Program-made: the position numbers and the translations under genes
Assembly (NCBI RefSeq): GCF_002970935.1
Contig: NZ_CP027194.1
Span: forward strand, 434,001-498,000
DNA length: 64,000 nucleotides
Direction of reading: 5' to 3'
Source of the DNA: Lactobacillus sp. CBA3606
GTDB taxonomy: Bacteria > Bacillota > Bacilli > Lactobacillales > Lactobacillaceae
Shown: in pieces, positions 18,423-27,002 of the stretch
Position numbering within the stretch: the stretch's first letter is position 1
Layout of the letters: the number at the start of each line of letters is the position of its first letter
Notes under the pieces: generated by a model
What the model was told of the DNA's origin: nothing
Database searches by the model: none
The model's input: only the letters and a program-made list of their open reading frames with translations

Positions 18423-19289
18423 ATGAAGATTGCTGTTGTTACTGACAGCACTAGCTATTTGACACCGCAAGAGGTTGCTGACAACGATATTCATGTTGTG
18501 CCGATTCCGGTTATTATAGATGGAAAAGTGTATCAAGAAGGCGTCGATATTACGACGGAGGAATTCTACGCTAATATGAAGTCCTTTAAGTCATTTCCAA
18601 GTACGTCACAACCAGCTGTTGGTGAAATGATTGAATTTTACAATCGTTTAGGCGATGCTGGCTATGATGCAGTGATTAGTATCCATTTGGCCAGTACTAT
18701 TTCAGGGTTTTATAATAGTCTTGAAAAGATGCGTGATGCGGTTGATCGGGTCAAGCTTTACCCTTATGATTCGCAAATCACAGTTCGACTAATGGGATAC
18801 TTAGCACTAGAAGCAGCTTGCATGGCTAAAGCTGGTCATACGGTGGCTGAGATTTTAGCGCGTTTGGATGATTTACGGGCTTCTATGGGCGAGTACTTTA
18901 TTGTAGATGATTTACAAAACCTCGTGCGTGGGGGCCGGTTATCTAATGCATCCGCTTTTATTGGCAGTGTTCTACGCATTAAGCCAATTTTAACTTTTAA
19001 TGAAAAGCATGAAATTGTGGCGTTTGAGAAAGTGCGGTCAACTAAAAAAGCAATCGCACGAGTTGAGCAACTATTTGCTGAAGCGCAAGCTAAGCTGAAT
19101 TACCCGTTGCGAGCAATTATTGTCCAAGGCAATAATCTAGAAGCGGCGCAAGCTTGGAAAGAAAAACTTCAGCAGCAATATCCGGACATGCCGATTGATA
19201 TTACGTATTTTGGACCGGTGATTGGGACACACTTAGGTGATAAATCATTGGCGTTAGCTTGGCTGAAAGATATTGATAAGGCGTATTAA
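18423..19289 (+). CDS. DegV-family fatty-acid-binding protein
   Basis: This 288-residue protein starts MKIAVVTDSTSYLTP and contains SFPSTSQPAVGE, ISIHLASTISGFYN and LVRGGRLSNASAFIG, all DegV hallmarks. FakB proteins of this family present exogenous fatty acids to the FakA kinase; no fakA is present here, so the specific role is inferred. Start: ATG 18423 with AGAAGTAGG 8 nt upstream, preferred over a GTG at 18414. It overlaps the next gene by one base. Confidence 0.9.
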   Translation: MKIAVVTDSTSYLTPQEVADNDIHVVPIPVIIDGKVYQEGVDITTEEFYANMKSFKSFPSTSQPAVGEMIEFYNRLGDAGYDAVISIHLASTISGFYNSLEKMRDAVDRVKLYPYDSQITVRLMGYLALEAACMAKAGHTVAEILARLDDLRASMGEYFIVDDLQNLVRGGRLSNASAFIGSVLRIKPILTFNEKHEIVAFEKVRSTKKAIARVEQLFAEAQAKLNYPLRAIIVQGNNLEAAQAWKEKLQQQYPDMPIDITYFGPVIGTHLGDKSLALAWLKDIDKAY

Positions 19290-19723
19290 TGATGACAATT
19301 ATTTTTTCAAAGGCACCTTATAATCGGGCCGCTGCAATGGCATTACGACAAGCTGTTTTTGTGGAGGAACGTGGTATCGCTGCGCAGGTTGAATTTGACG
19401 ACAAAGATGATGACCAGCGCTTATATGCGGTGGCTTACGCACAGCCGTCATTACCGGTGGCAACCTTACGCTTAGAACCACAAGCTAATCAAGTGATGCG
19501 ATTTGGGCGCGTTTGTACCCGGAAAAGTTATCGGGGACGTGGTCTGGGACAACAGCTATTAGCGGCTGCTGAAAAATGGGCTGTCGAACACGGGTATACG
19601 CAAGGTCTGATTCATGGTGAGTTGACCGCACAATCTTTTTATGAACGTTGTGGGTATACTGTCGCAGTCGGGACGTTCGCTGAAGATGGCGCACCGGTGG
19701 TTAGTTTGCATAAAGATCTTTAG
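19289..19723 (+). CDS. GNAT-family N-acetyltransferase
   Basis: This 144-residue protein has the acetyl-CoA motif VCTRKSYRGRGLGQQLL near 80-100 and the C-terminal AQSFYERCGYTVAVG block. It resembles the ElaA/YjcF-type group with ALRQAVFVEERGI near the N-terminus. The start codon shares a base with the DegV stop (TAATG), so the two are translationally coupled; a second ATG at 19292 is equally possible. Substrate unknown. A terminator follows immediately. Confidence 0.87.
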   Translation: MMTIIFSKAPYNRAAAMALRQAVFVEERGIAAQVEFDDKDDDQRLYAVAYAQPSLPVATLRLEPQANQVMRFGRVCTRKSYRGRGLGQQLLAAAEKWAVEHGYTQGLIHGELTAQSFYERCGYTVAVGTFAEDGAPVVSLHKDL

Positions 19724-19732
19724 CACTTATTC

Positions 19733-19767
19733 AGATGTTGAGATTAAATTCTCACATCTTTTTTATT
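19733..19767 (+). terminator. Terminator of the DegV-GNAT unit
   Basis: The arms AGATGTTGAGA and TCTCACATCT have one bulged base, and a T-run follows. Confidence 0.8.
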
Positions 19768-19844
19768 TTCCATGCCGTAATTAGGTTTGCTTGATAATCC
19801 TAAAATGTTATGATAAATACCTAAAAGGGAGTTGAAATATCGGA

Positions 19845-20585
19845 ATGAAAACTCGAGCTGAGCTCAAACAAGAAGTTAAGCAATTATTTAAAGGGCGTTG
19901 GAAGAATGCCATTTTACTTTGTATTGTGGTTAGTCTGCTTAGTATGTTTGGTGTTTTATCTAATTATTCAAGCCGGATTAATCATTCAGACAGTTTAAGT
20001 GACAACCACCAAATGGTAACTGCGCTATTTGATAAGATTACGATGCAAGAGCTGATAACGGCTTTAGTGGCCTTCTTAGTGGTCTTATTAATTGAATTAG
20101 TCTTTGCTTTCATTGTTCGTATTTTTGCGGTTGGGACGTCTTATTCAATGCTCGATTGGGTTCGCCAACCAGACCGTGAAATTCATGCAGTTAGTGATTC
20201 AACAGTTGGCTTTACCAAAAAATATGCTTGGCCAATTATCGCCTTACAAATTCTTCAAGGTGTTTTGACGTTATTGTGGGGGCTATTATTAATCGTACCT
20301 GGGATTATCAAGTCCTTCGCGTATTCACAGACCTTCTATGTGTATAAAGATATGTTGGCAGCAACGCCGGCCGGGCAGCCACGACCACGTTTTCGTGATG
20401 CGATTACCCGTAGTCGTCAGTTAATGCACGGACATAAGTTTGAATACTTTGTCTTACAATTGAGTTTTATCGGTTGGGCGATTCTTAGCATCATGACCTT
20501 TGGCATTGGCCAACTCTGGTTAACGCCATATCGTTATGGGGTTTTTGCTAATTATTACCAAAACCTAGTGGACTTAGCCGCTTAA
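19845..20585 (+). CDS. DUF975-family membrane protein
   Basis: This 246-residue protein begins MKTRAELKQEVKQLFKGRWKN, the diagnostic N-terminus of DUF975, followed by about five or six membrane helices (residues 23-40, 70-100, 125-160, 190-235). Such proteins are common in lactobacilli and other Firmicutes with no proven function. Start: ATG 19845 after AAAGGGAG with rather long spacing. It stands alone with a terminator behind it. Confidence 0.82.
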   Translation: MKTRAELKQEVKQLFKGRWKNAILLCIVVSLLSMFGVLSNYSSRINHSDSLSDNHQMVTALFDKITMQELITALVAFLVVLLIELVFAFIVRIFAVGTSYSMLDWVRQPDREIHAVSDSTVGFTKKYAWPIIALQILQGVLTLLWGLLLIVPGIIKSFAYSQTFYVYKDMLAATPAGQPRPRFRDAITRSRQLMHGHKFEYFVLQLSFIGWAILSIMTFGIGQLWLTPYRYGVFANYYQNLVDLAA

Positions 20586-20595
20586 TTTCAGTAGT

Positions 20596-20633
20596 AACTT
20601 GATTCTAGTTTAATAGGGTCAAGTTATTTTTTT
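20596..20633 (+). terminator. Terminator after the DUF975 gene
   Basis: AACTTGA pairs with TCAAGTT across a 16-nt loop, followed by a T-run. Confidence 0.7.
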
Positions 20634-20851
20634 GCAGTGTGGAAGTCCTGAACCGTTTGGATGTGCGGTGGACTCATGACTAATGGGGATTCAGAGGCTA
20701 AATATCAGCATCAGCCGGCGAATTAATATTTATTTCGTGATTTATTGCGGGAATTGGATTAATATTTAACTATGAGTGAGTAAAACCCGTCACGACAAGT
20801 GCCTAAAAATATGGTAAACTGGCGGAAGCAAGAAAGGAAGTGCGATAGTTA

Positions 20852-21604
20852 ATGCCTGAACAACAGCCGACGCGGATGTCACGTTTAAAGTCGCGACAGG
20901 AATCGACGAGTAGTAAGCGATCAAAGACTAACACGCCGCAACCACCTAAGACGCCAAAGTCACCAAAATCGCCGAAATCACCGAAAAAGAAGCGCCATCT
21001 CTCGTTATGGTTATTGGCTCTAATCGTGATTGCGCTTGGGGGAACGATTGTGTATTTTGTGAAAGCTTCGACTGATCAAGATCTAGTTGAAACCACCAGT
21101 TCCTCAAGTAGCAGTAGGTCGCGTAAAAGTTCATCGTCCTCAAAAAAGAAAAAGGCCAAAAAACAGTCTAGTAAGTCAAGTTCCAGTACGAGTGATGAGA
21201 GTGATCTAACGGATAATACTGGCAATGACAATACTGCTGACTATGGCAATAGTACCGACAATGATAGTAGTAGTTCGGTGCAAAGTCATACGACCAATGC
21301 GACGACAACTACGCAAGCAACTAGTAGTAGTCATGCCACTGCCAACAGTAGTCATCATAGCTCAACCGCACAAGCGTCATCGACCACTGCTGCTAGCAGT
21401 AGCAGTAGCGCAACAGCGGCTAGTTCGAGCAGTGCCGCTGCATCAAGCACAACTAGCAGTAGTAGTAGTGCCAGTACAAGTGGATCAACAAAATCCTTTA
21501 GTACCCGTGAAGATGCCATTAAATATGGTCAATCACACAGTGGTAACTACACTGTTGTAAATGGCGATACCAATGGGACGTATTATAAGGTTACGACTGA
21601 ATAA
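20852..21604 (+). CDS. Single-pass membrane protein with long Ser-rich extracellular region
   Basis: This 250-residue protein has a basic N-terminus with SPK/PPK repeats (residues 28-46), one membrane helix (about 50-70), then about 140 residues of Ser/Thr/Ala low complexity rich in Ser runs. It ends with a compact C-terminal segment of about 35 residues (STREDAIKYGQ...YYKVTTE). The topology predicts a cytoplasmic basic tail and an outward Ser-rich stalk, a likely O-glycosylation substrate by analogy with Ser-rich lactobacillus proteins. The short C-terminal module is not recognised. Start: ATG 20852 with GAAAGGAAG upstream. Function unknown. Confidence 0.72.
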   Translation: MPEQQPTRMSRLKSRQESTSSKRSKTNTPQPPKTPKSPKSPKSPKKKRHLSLWLLALIVIALGGTIVYFVKASTDQDLVETTSSSSSSRSRKSSSSSKKKKAKKQSSKSSSSTSDESDLTDNTGNDNTADYGNSTDNDSSSSVQSHTTNATTTTQATSSSHATANSSHHSSTAQASSTTAASSSSSATAASSSSAAASSTTSSSSSASTSGSTKSFSTREDAIKYGQSHSGNYTVVNGDTNGTYYKVTTE

Positions 21605-21696
21605 TTTAGGTAACCTTTAAGAATTTAACCGACCCTTTTCTTTTTGGATGAATCCCGGTATGATAGCCTTAAAGTAATAGAATCGGAGTGGTGGGA

Positions 21697-21984
21697 TTGA
21701 ATCAAAATGTTGAAGTGAAATATCCAGCTATTTTTCGCGATGAAGGGACCTATTGGGATGTTCGTTTCCCGGATGTGCCAGCAGCCCAGACTTTTGGCTC
21801 AAGTGTGCAAGTGGCAGCTGATAACGCAGCCAATGCGCTAGCGGTTGCTTTGTTTGGACAAGCCTTACCAGCAGCATCGGATCCGCAATATTGGCGGTTA
21901 GCCTCCACGGAATTTGTTGTTTGGATTACCATGGCTAACGTTGAATTTGGACCAGATTCGGCGTCATCACCATCGCTTAAATAG
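21697..21984 (+). CDS. HicB-like protein (orphan antitoxin-type domain)
   Basis: About 95 residues. The first 50 (VKYPAIFRDEGTYWDVRFPDV, then AADNAANALA) match the partial RNase H-like fold of HicB antitoxins. No HicA toxin ORF is seen on either side, and there is no clear DNA-binding C-terminus, so this is a stand-alone HicB-like protein. I choose the TTG at 21697 because GGAG lies 8 nt upstream; GTG codons at 21688 and 21691 overlap that site. It precedes the DUF4931 gene by 70 nt and could be co-transcribed. Confidence 0.65.
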   Translation: MNQNVEVKYPAIFRDEGTYWDVRFPDVPAAQTFGSSVQVAADNAANALAVALFGQALPAASDPQYWRLASTEFVVWITMANVEFGPDSASSPSLK

Positions 21985-22054
21985 AATTGGTCACTAAAGT
22001 AGGACGGTTTGCTAAGGGCAGACCGTTCTTTCTTGTTGAAAGGATGAATTAGCA

Positions 22055-22822
22055 TTGCAAGCACACCCATTGATTTTTGATACTAATATTGCAAAAGATA
22101 AACCTGAAAATATTCGGCATCCGCATAACGATTGTCCGTTTTGTGATCCAACACAGTTGACTGATGTGTTAGCGCAAACGGCAGATCGTATCTGGCTCAT
22201 GAATAAGTTTCCAACATTACAAGCAACTTGGCAGACGATTGTGATTGAAACTGCTGATCATCAAGGGGACATTGCCACGTATTCGCCAGCGCAAAACCAA
22301 GCTGTTTTTGCATTTGCTTTGAAAAATTGGCAAGCAGCGATTGCGAGTCAACGGTTTGAATCCGTATTATTGTATAAAAATTTTGGTCCCCATTCAGGTG
22401 GGAGCTTGCGACATCCGCACATGCAGATTGTTGGGTTAAATGACGTTGATGGTTATGCCAATATCACGCCAGCTAACCTATCTGGCTATCCGGTATTAAC
22501 GGATGGGGATCTAAGTGTGACCGTTTCTGATCAACCCGTGATGGGGTTTGTTGAATTTAACGTCACCACCGCTTGGACCGCGCATGCACGCTTAGCGGAT
22601 GCTGTTCAAAAAGTGGTTCAATATGTTTTGAATGATTATTTTAATGGTCGCTGTGACAGTTATAATCTATTTTTCTATCCAGACGGTGACCGCGTGGTTT
22701 GCAAGATTGATCCATTATTTAATGTCTCACCTTATTATATCGGCTACCGGTTATCACAGGCAGATACGCCGAATCGCATGCGTGAGATTGCGGCTGCTGT
22801 TCGGCAACGGTTTCAAGCGTAA
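22055..22822 (+). CDS. DUF4931 protein, GalT/HIT-superfamily nucleotidyltransferase-like
   Basis: This 255-residue protein shows the GalT-like features HNDCPFCDP (zinc-type Cys pair near 25-31) and the active-site motif RHPHMQIVGL (His-Pro-His-Met-Gln near 120). Members are annotated DUF4931 and are distant relatives of galactose-1-phosphate uridylyltransferase; the real substrate is unknown. Start: TTG at 22055 with GAAAGGATG about 9 nt upstream; no in-frame ATG gives a complete N-terminus. A terminator shared with the convergent neighbour follows. Confidence 0.75.
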   Translation: MQAHPLIFDTNIAKDKPENIRHPHNDCPFCDPTQLTDVLAQTADRIWLMNKFPTLQATWQTIVIETADHQGDIATYSPAQNQAVFAFALKNWQAAIASQRFESVLLYKNFGPHSGGSLRHPHMQIVGLNDVDGYANITPANLSGYPVLTDGDLSVTVSDQPVMGFVEFNVTTAWTAHARLADAVQKVVQYVLNDYFNGRCDSYNLFFYPDGDRVVCKIDPLFNVSPYYIGYRLSQADTPNRMREIAAAVRQRFQA

Positions 22823-22831
22823 CGGAAAGTA

Positions 22832-22876
22832 AAAAATCCTGGTAAGCTGACTGACAGTCATTTTACCAGGATTTTT
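22832..22876. terminator. Bidirectional terminator
   Basis: AAAAATCCTGGTAA and its complement form a 14-bp stem between two convergent genes, with A/T runs on both sides. Confidence 0.88.
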
Positions 22877-22884
22877 AAGTTGTT

Positions 22885-23196
22885 TTAAGCTTGTAACGTT
22901 GCTAGATCAGCTTTGATTGCGGTGATTAATGCCTCGCGCTGATCAATGTCATCGTCGCATTCAAAGAAAGCCCCAAGTTCTTGTTTTAAGATATCGTCAC
23001 CAGTATCCATGTAGCGTTCATCATAGCTGGTTAGGGTATAGTCGCCAGTTTCTAAGCGGGCCACAACACAGCCGTTGGCAGCCTTATGACTGTCATCGGT
23101 AAATTCAACGGCATAAATAACACAGTCGGTCCGTTTATTCGTTTGATAGATTTGAATACTTTTAGCGATATTACTTGCAATTGCTGCCAATTTCAT
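22885..23196 (-). CDS. Small acidic soluble protein, unknown
   Basis: This 103-residue protein starts MKLAAIASNIAKSIQIYQ and has a central beta-rich part (DCVIYAVEF, GCVVARLETGDYTL) and an acidic helical C-terminus (FFECDDDIDQREALI). No known motif is visible. The ATG at 23196 is preceded by TTGAGGTG, a good ribosome-binding site, so it is very likely expressed. It is divergent from the 23345 gene. Confidence 0.6.
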   Translation of the reverse strand: MKLAAIASNIAKSIQIYQTNKRTDCVIYAVEFTDDSHKAANGCVVARLETGDYTLTSYDERYMDTGDDILKQELGAFFECDDDIDQREALITAIKADLATLQA

Positions 23197-23344
23197 GTTT
23201 ACACCTCAATTTAAATTATACCGATTATTAAGGTTAGATGCTAGCGTTGGCGATGAAAATTAGCAAGGAACTGGGGTTGATATGTTATCATAATAGGTAA
23301 GAAATCATTTAGTGATTCAAAGTTGATAAGTGGAGGAATGCAGC

Positions 23345-23677
23345 GTGCAAAATTTAATTCCAGGTGACATGCTTGAAGTGGGTCAAAAATTAAGGTGGGA
23401 ATTAGATACTGGGATGACGGCGGATGAACAGAGTGTCATCAATGATGCCGTATTAGCTGGCACTCAGTATTTCGTGGATGAAGCTTTGGAAGGCAGTTAT
23501 TGGACGGTCAAGTGGGATAGTCAACATCAAAATGTGGCTATTTATGGGTCTGATGGCACCATTGTCGGGACAATCAAACCGGTTGGCGCTAGCTTGGAAG
23601 CTGATTTTCGACAAGATTCACAACGATTGTTTATTCGGATTGAAAAAGAAGTTGCAGTGGTCGTGCGTAAAAATTAG
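23345..23677 (+). CDS. Small soluble protein, unknown
   Basis: This 110-residue protein starts MQNLIPGDMLEVGQKL; the middle is beta-strand-like (SYWTVKWDSQHQNVAIYGSD) and the end basic (VAVVVRKN). No family is recognised. I use the GTG at 23345 because GTGGAGG lies 9 nt upstream. It is followed after 24 nt by the DUF960 gene and the two look like an operon. Confidence 0.6.
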   Translation: MQNLIPGDMLEVGQKLRWELDTGMTADEQSVINDAVLAGTQYFVDEALEGSYWTVKWDSQHQNVAIYGSDGTIVGTIKPVGASLEADFRQDSQRLFIRIEKEVAVVVRKN

Positions 23678-23701
23678 TGACCAAGAAGTGAGGTGGCAAG
23701 A

Positions 23702-24010
23702 ATGTTTGATCAAGATGCAGAGCGATATGCCACGTTTGGCCTGGTCGCAAAATTGCCTAGTTCAGTGATTGATCAGATTTGGCAAATCATTGATGAGGAT
23801 TTAAAAGGTGTCGTGACCTTATCACAGGTGTTACAATTTGCGTTAATTGAACGCCATGGGACTGTCACCGTCGTTTTTGATGATCAGCATGATTCGATTT
23901 TAGAATTTGATTTACCGGATGATTATCAACGGGCTTTTCCAGAAACGATTGCAGTCTTGGATGATGGCCATTATCAAACGATGATGTTATTGGCGGAATT
24001 ATCAGCCTAA
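23702..24010 (+). CDS. DUF960-family protein
   Basis: This 102-residue protein matches the DUF960 pattern: RYATFGLVAKLP, then IDQIWQIIDEDLKGVVTLSQVLQF and an acidic beta region ending in PETIAVLDDG. The family is found in Firmicutes without a known role. Start: ATG 23702 after GTGAGGTGG; the ORF could be read nine bases earlier but that codon precedes the site. Its stop codon lies inside the arm of the terminator. Confidence 0.72.
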   Translation: MFDQDAERYATFGLVAKLPSSVIDQIWQIIDEDLKGVVTLSQVLQFALIERHGTVTVVFDDQHDSILEFDLPDDYQRAFPETIAVLDDGHYQTMMLLAELSA

Positions 24011-24070
24011 CTAAACAAACCAAGCAACAACTGAGCCGATGTGGCGAGCTGTTGCTTGGTTTGTTTAGTT
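24009..24070. terminator. Long bidirectional terminator
   Basis: A 21-bp perfect stem starting AACTAAACAAACC contains the DUF960 stop codon. It serves both convergent genes. Confidence 0.9.
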
Positions 24071-24081
24071 TGCAATACCTT

Positions 24082-24939
24082 TTATTTGTATTTGGTTTCT
24101 AAACGACTCATCCAGTAACCCAATCCTACGCCAATTAAGCAGGCGGCTAGACTGATTAAAAGTGTCGTGGTGGTCACGCCGGTATAAACAATACTTTCGG
24201 CGGCATGCGGATTAGGGATTAAAATTAGCATTGTGCTAGCTACGACAATCCCTAAAATAAAGTGGTACACCCGTGAATGAAAGCGATGAATCAAATAATC
24301 CATCCCTTTGGAGAAGAGTAACATGGCTAAGATGCCACCCAACGCAATTGGCAAATAGGTGCCTAACAGGTCAAAGCGCTTGAAACCAGTTAGCATTGGC
24401 GTAAAGAGGCCTAGAATTAGCAATAAGTTGGATGGGCTTAGGCCTGGGACCAATACGCCTAAAGCAATCAGGACCCCGGCGATAACGAAGCCACCAAAGT
24501 TGGCAGGTAAGGGTCCAAATAACTCACTCATAAAGTATAACAACCCGCTACTGATTAATAAAGTGCCGAAAAACCAGAGGTAGTCAATGCCATCGCGTGG
24601 TGTTTTAGCGCTAGCGGTCTGAGCTAATGCGGGTAAGGTGCCGATGATTGCGCCAGCAAAACCCCATAAGACAATCACCTGAGCGTGAGCTAATAAATAG
24701 GCTAAAGGCGCCGATAACAATGCAATTCCAACAATGCCACCCAGACCAACGGGGACAAAATACAAAAAGTCGCGTTTGAAATTTTGACGAAAATGAGCCA
24801 TAAAGCCTAGTAGACGTTCGTAAATACCAAGAATTGCGGCTAAAACACCACCAGAAACGCCGGGGAGGATAAAGCCTAAGGCAATGATGACCCCTTTGAA
24901 GAATCGTTTGATAAAGCTGTCAGTTTGTTTAGTTTGCAT
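24082..24939 (-). CDS. DUF368 membrane protein, PopT-type undecaprenyl-phosphate transporter
   Basis: This 285-residue protein has about eight membrane helices and two related GxxLPGxSxG-type motifs: LGFILPGVSGG near 17-27 and ALGVLVPGLSPSNLL near 158-172. These are diagnostic of DUF368. Family members (PopT) have been shown to return undecaprenyl phosphate to the inner leaflet; that function is inferred here from family membership. It would support the several C55-P-using systems in this window. Start: ATG 24939 after AAAGGAG. It is divergent from the permease gene. Confidence 0.85.
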   Translation of the reverse strand: MQTKQTDSFIKRFFKGVIIALGFILPGVSGGVLAAILGIYERLLGFMAHFRQNFKRDFLYFVPVGLGGIVGIALLSAPLAYLLAHAQVIVLWGFAGAIIGTLPALAQTASAKTPRDGIDYLWFFGTLLISSGLLYFMSELFGPLPANFGGFVIAGVLIALGVLVPGLSPSNLLLILGLFTPMLTGFKRFDLLGTYLPIALGGILAMLLFSKGMDYLIHRFHSRVYHFILGIVVASTMLILIPNPHAAESIVYTGVTTTTLLISLAACLIGVGLGYWMSRLETKYK

Positions 24940-25044
24940 GAAAAGCTCCTTTAGTTGAATTATTGGCTAATAATCTAAACATACCAAAAGTAGTCACGTA
25001 AAGCAATCCAGACCACATGAAAAGTGAGTAGAAAATGAATTGAG

Positions 25045-25073
25045 TTGCTCGAAAAAGCTTTTTAGCATAAAAT
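25045..25073 (+). promoter_or_regulatory. Candidate promoter of the permease gene
   Basis: TTGCTC (25045-25050), 17 nt, then TAAAAT (25068-25073). Confidence 0.45.
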
Positions 25074-25132
25074 GTATTAATATGAAAATATGCGATTTTT
25101 TATGAAAATGAGTAAAAGAAAGTTGAGACAAT

Positions 25133-26476
25133 ATGGAAAATCAACAACTCGCGCGTAAGCTGAAGCGACGCCATGTACAAATGATCGCCCTCGGTGGTGC
25201 GATTGGAACTGGGCTATTCTTAGGTTCTGGGGCAGCGATTAAGCAAGCGGGACCATCAATTTTATTAGCGTATGCCATTGGCGGGCTATTTTGTTACTTA
25301 ATGATGCGAGCCCTCGGTGAACTGCTTTTATCGAATACGAAGCTACATTCTTTCTTGGAATTTATTAATTTATATTTAGGTAAAAAATTTGAATTTGCGA
25401 TTGGCTGGACTTATTGGCTCTGCTGGATCAGTTTAGCCATGGCGGACTTAACGGCGAGCGGGATTTATATTCGTTATTGGTTTCCGGCTATTCCACAATG
25501 GGTGACGCCACTCATCATTATTCTCATTTTGTTAGTATTTAATTTACTCTCAGTGAGCGCTTTTGGGGAGTTAGAGTACTGGTTTTCGATGATTAAAGTC
25601 GTCGCCATTATTGCTTTAATTGTGACTGGCGCTATTTTGATTGGTTCAGCGGCGCACGTCGGCGGTCAAACGGTTTCCGTCACTAATTTGGTTAGTCACG
25701 GTGGCTTCTTTCCCAAAGGGGCTGGTGGCTTCTTAACGTCATTCTCGTTAGTTATCTTTGCTTTTACCGGGATTGAAATGGTTGGGATTACAGCTGGAGA
25801 AGCTGAGAATCCAGAGACCGAATTACCACGGGCGATTAACAGTTTACCGATTCGAATTTCTTTCTTCTATGTCGGTGCTCTGTTTGTGATTATGTCCATC
25901 TATCCATGGAATCAGATTGCGACTAATCAATCACCCTTTGTGCAAGTCTTTAGTGATGTTGGCATTAAGGCCGCGGCTAGCATCATCAACTTTGTCGTCT
26001 TGACAGCGGCGTTGTCAGCTTGCAATAGTGCCATCTTTAGTACGAGTCGCACGTTGTTCACCTTGGCACATGGTCAAAATGCGCCTAAGTGGATGGGCAA
26101 GGTGAATCGACAGAATGTCCCCGCACGGTCATTACTTTTTTCATCGTTGATTTTACTAGTGATTGTGGTCCTGAATTACGTGATGCCTAGCACGGTCTTT
26201 ACCTTGATTTCCAATGTAGCGACGACTAACTTTATTATTGTGTGGTGTGCCTTACTCATTTGTCACTATGTCTATAAAAAGACGGCGGATAGTAGTCAAA
26301 ATCCTTTTAAATTACCACTATTTCCCGCTTCGAATCTATTGACATTAGCGTTCTTTATTGGTGTAACGATCATCTTGTGTTTTGATGCCGTTAATCGCTG
26401 GGCTGTTATTGGTTCAATCGGCTGGTTCATCGGATTATTGTTGGTTGAAACAGCACTACGACATAAAACGAGTTAA
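25133..26476 (+). CDS. APC-superfamily amino-acid permease
   Basis: This 447-residue protein has twelve predicted helices, beginning with the conserved KRRHVQMIALGGAIGTGLFLGSG segment of the AAT family (GabP/ProY/LysP group). It also contains FAFTGIEMVGITAGEAENPE near 205-225. It is a proton-coupled amino-acid importer in the plasma membrane; the sequence does not give the substrate. Monocistronic, with a hairpin terminator. Start: ATG 25133 with AAAGTTGAG upstream. Confidence 0.92.
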   Translation: MENQQLARKLKRRHVQMIALGGAIGTGLFLGSGAAIKQAGPSILLAYAIGGLFCYLMMRALGELLLSNTKLHSFLEFINLYLGKKFEFAIGWTYWLCWISLAMADLTASGIYIRYWFPAIPQWVTPLIIILILLVFNLLSVSAFGELEYWFSMIKVVAIIALIVTGAILIGSAAHVGGQTVSVTNLVSHGGFFPKGAGGFLTSFSLVIFAFTGIEMVGITAGEAENPETELPRAINSLPIRISFFYVGALFVIMSIYPWNQIATNQSPFVQVFSDVGIKAAASIINFVVLTAALSACNSAIFSTSRTLFTLAHGQNAPKWMGKVNRQNVPARSLLFSSLILLVIVVLNYVMPSTVFTLISNVATTNFIIVWCALLICHYVYKKTADSSQNPFKLPLFPASNLLTLAFFIGVTIILCFDAVNRWAVIGSIGWFIGLLLVETALRHKTS

Positions 26477-26479
26477 CCT

Positions 26480-26515
26480 AAAAACGTCATTGGCAAAATT
26501 GCCGATGGCGTTTTT
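26480..26515 (+). terminator. Terminator of the permease gene
   Basis: AAAAACGTCAT and ATGGCGTTTTT pair with inner GGCA/TGCC, followed by T. It overlaps the stop codon of the convergent gene. Confidence 0.82.
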
Positions 26516-26864
26516 AGTTGGTTATAGTGGGCGGCTTTAGCTGTTGTTCAATTGAGGCGGTTACTTTTAAGATAACCGCCTGATCGGATATGGTTAATAA
26601 GTGATGTTGGGCAATAATTGCCGGAGTTAAAGCGTGGTAAACAGCGGCGGCGACTATCCAACAAGTTGTTGCGGTGTCATCCGCGGGCGCTTTAAGTAAG
26701 TCGTATCCGGCACTTTGATCAACGTAAACCTGAAAGCCAATTCCTAAACGCGCTTGCAGTCGATTACTGTAACGCTGGAATAAGGCTAAGTTAGCAGTCG
26801 CATCATTAGTTGGGCCAACCGTCCGGGTCCCAAGATGCAAATTAGGAACTAAGATTATTTTCAA
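26514..26864 (-). CDS. Small soluble protein, unknown
   Basis: This 116-residue protein starts (M)KIILVPNLHLGTRTVGP and has a mixed alpha/beta composition; the central QVYVDQSAGYDLL and a Thr/Ala-rich helix do not match a family I know. I start at the TTG at 26864, which has the strong site GGAGGTGGGG upstream; the longer frame to 26918 has none. It has no obvious partner; the permease-family operon starts elsewhere. Confidence 0.55.
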   Translation of the reverse strand: MKIILVPNLHLGTRTVGPTNDATANLALFQRYSNRLQARLGIGFQVYVDQSAGYDLLKAPADDTATTCWIVAAAVYHALTPAIIAQHHLLTISDQAVILKVTASIEQQLKPPTITN

Positions 26865-26965
26865 ATCCCCACCTCCAGTTAGCTCTATTTTAAGCCAAAT
26901 CAGCGTTTTGTGCATCAACTGGCCGATACAGAATAAAAGTTTAAAATGGCTAAGCTTGGTGAGCT

Positions 26966-26993
26966 CAAAAAACGCTTGGGTTGCCCCAAACGT
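26966..26993 (-). terminator. Terminator of the lactate-permease-family gene
   Basis: On the minus strand CGTTTGGG-GCAA-CCCAAGCG is followed by six T. Confidence 0.78.
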
Positions 26994-27002
26994 CAGTGGT
27001 TG

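Noticed and set aside
21697-21984. A complete HicAB pair
   Set aside because: No HicA-like ORF of about 60 residues on either side.
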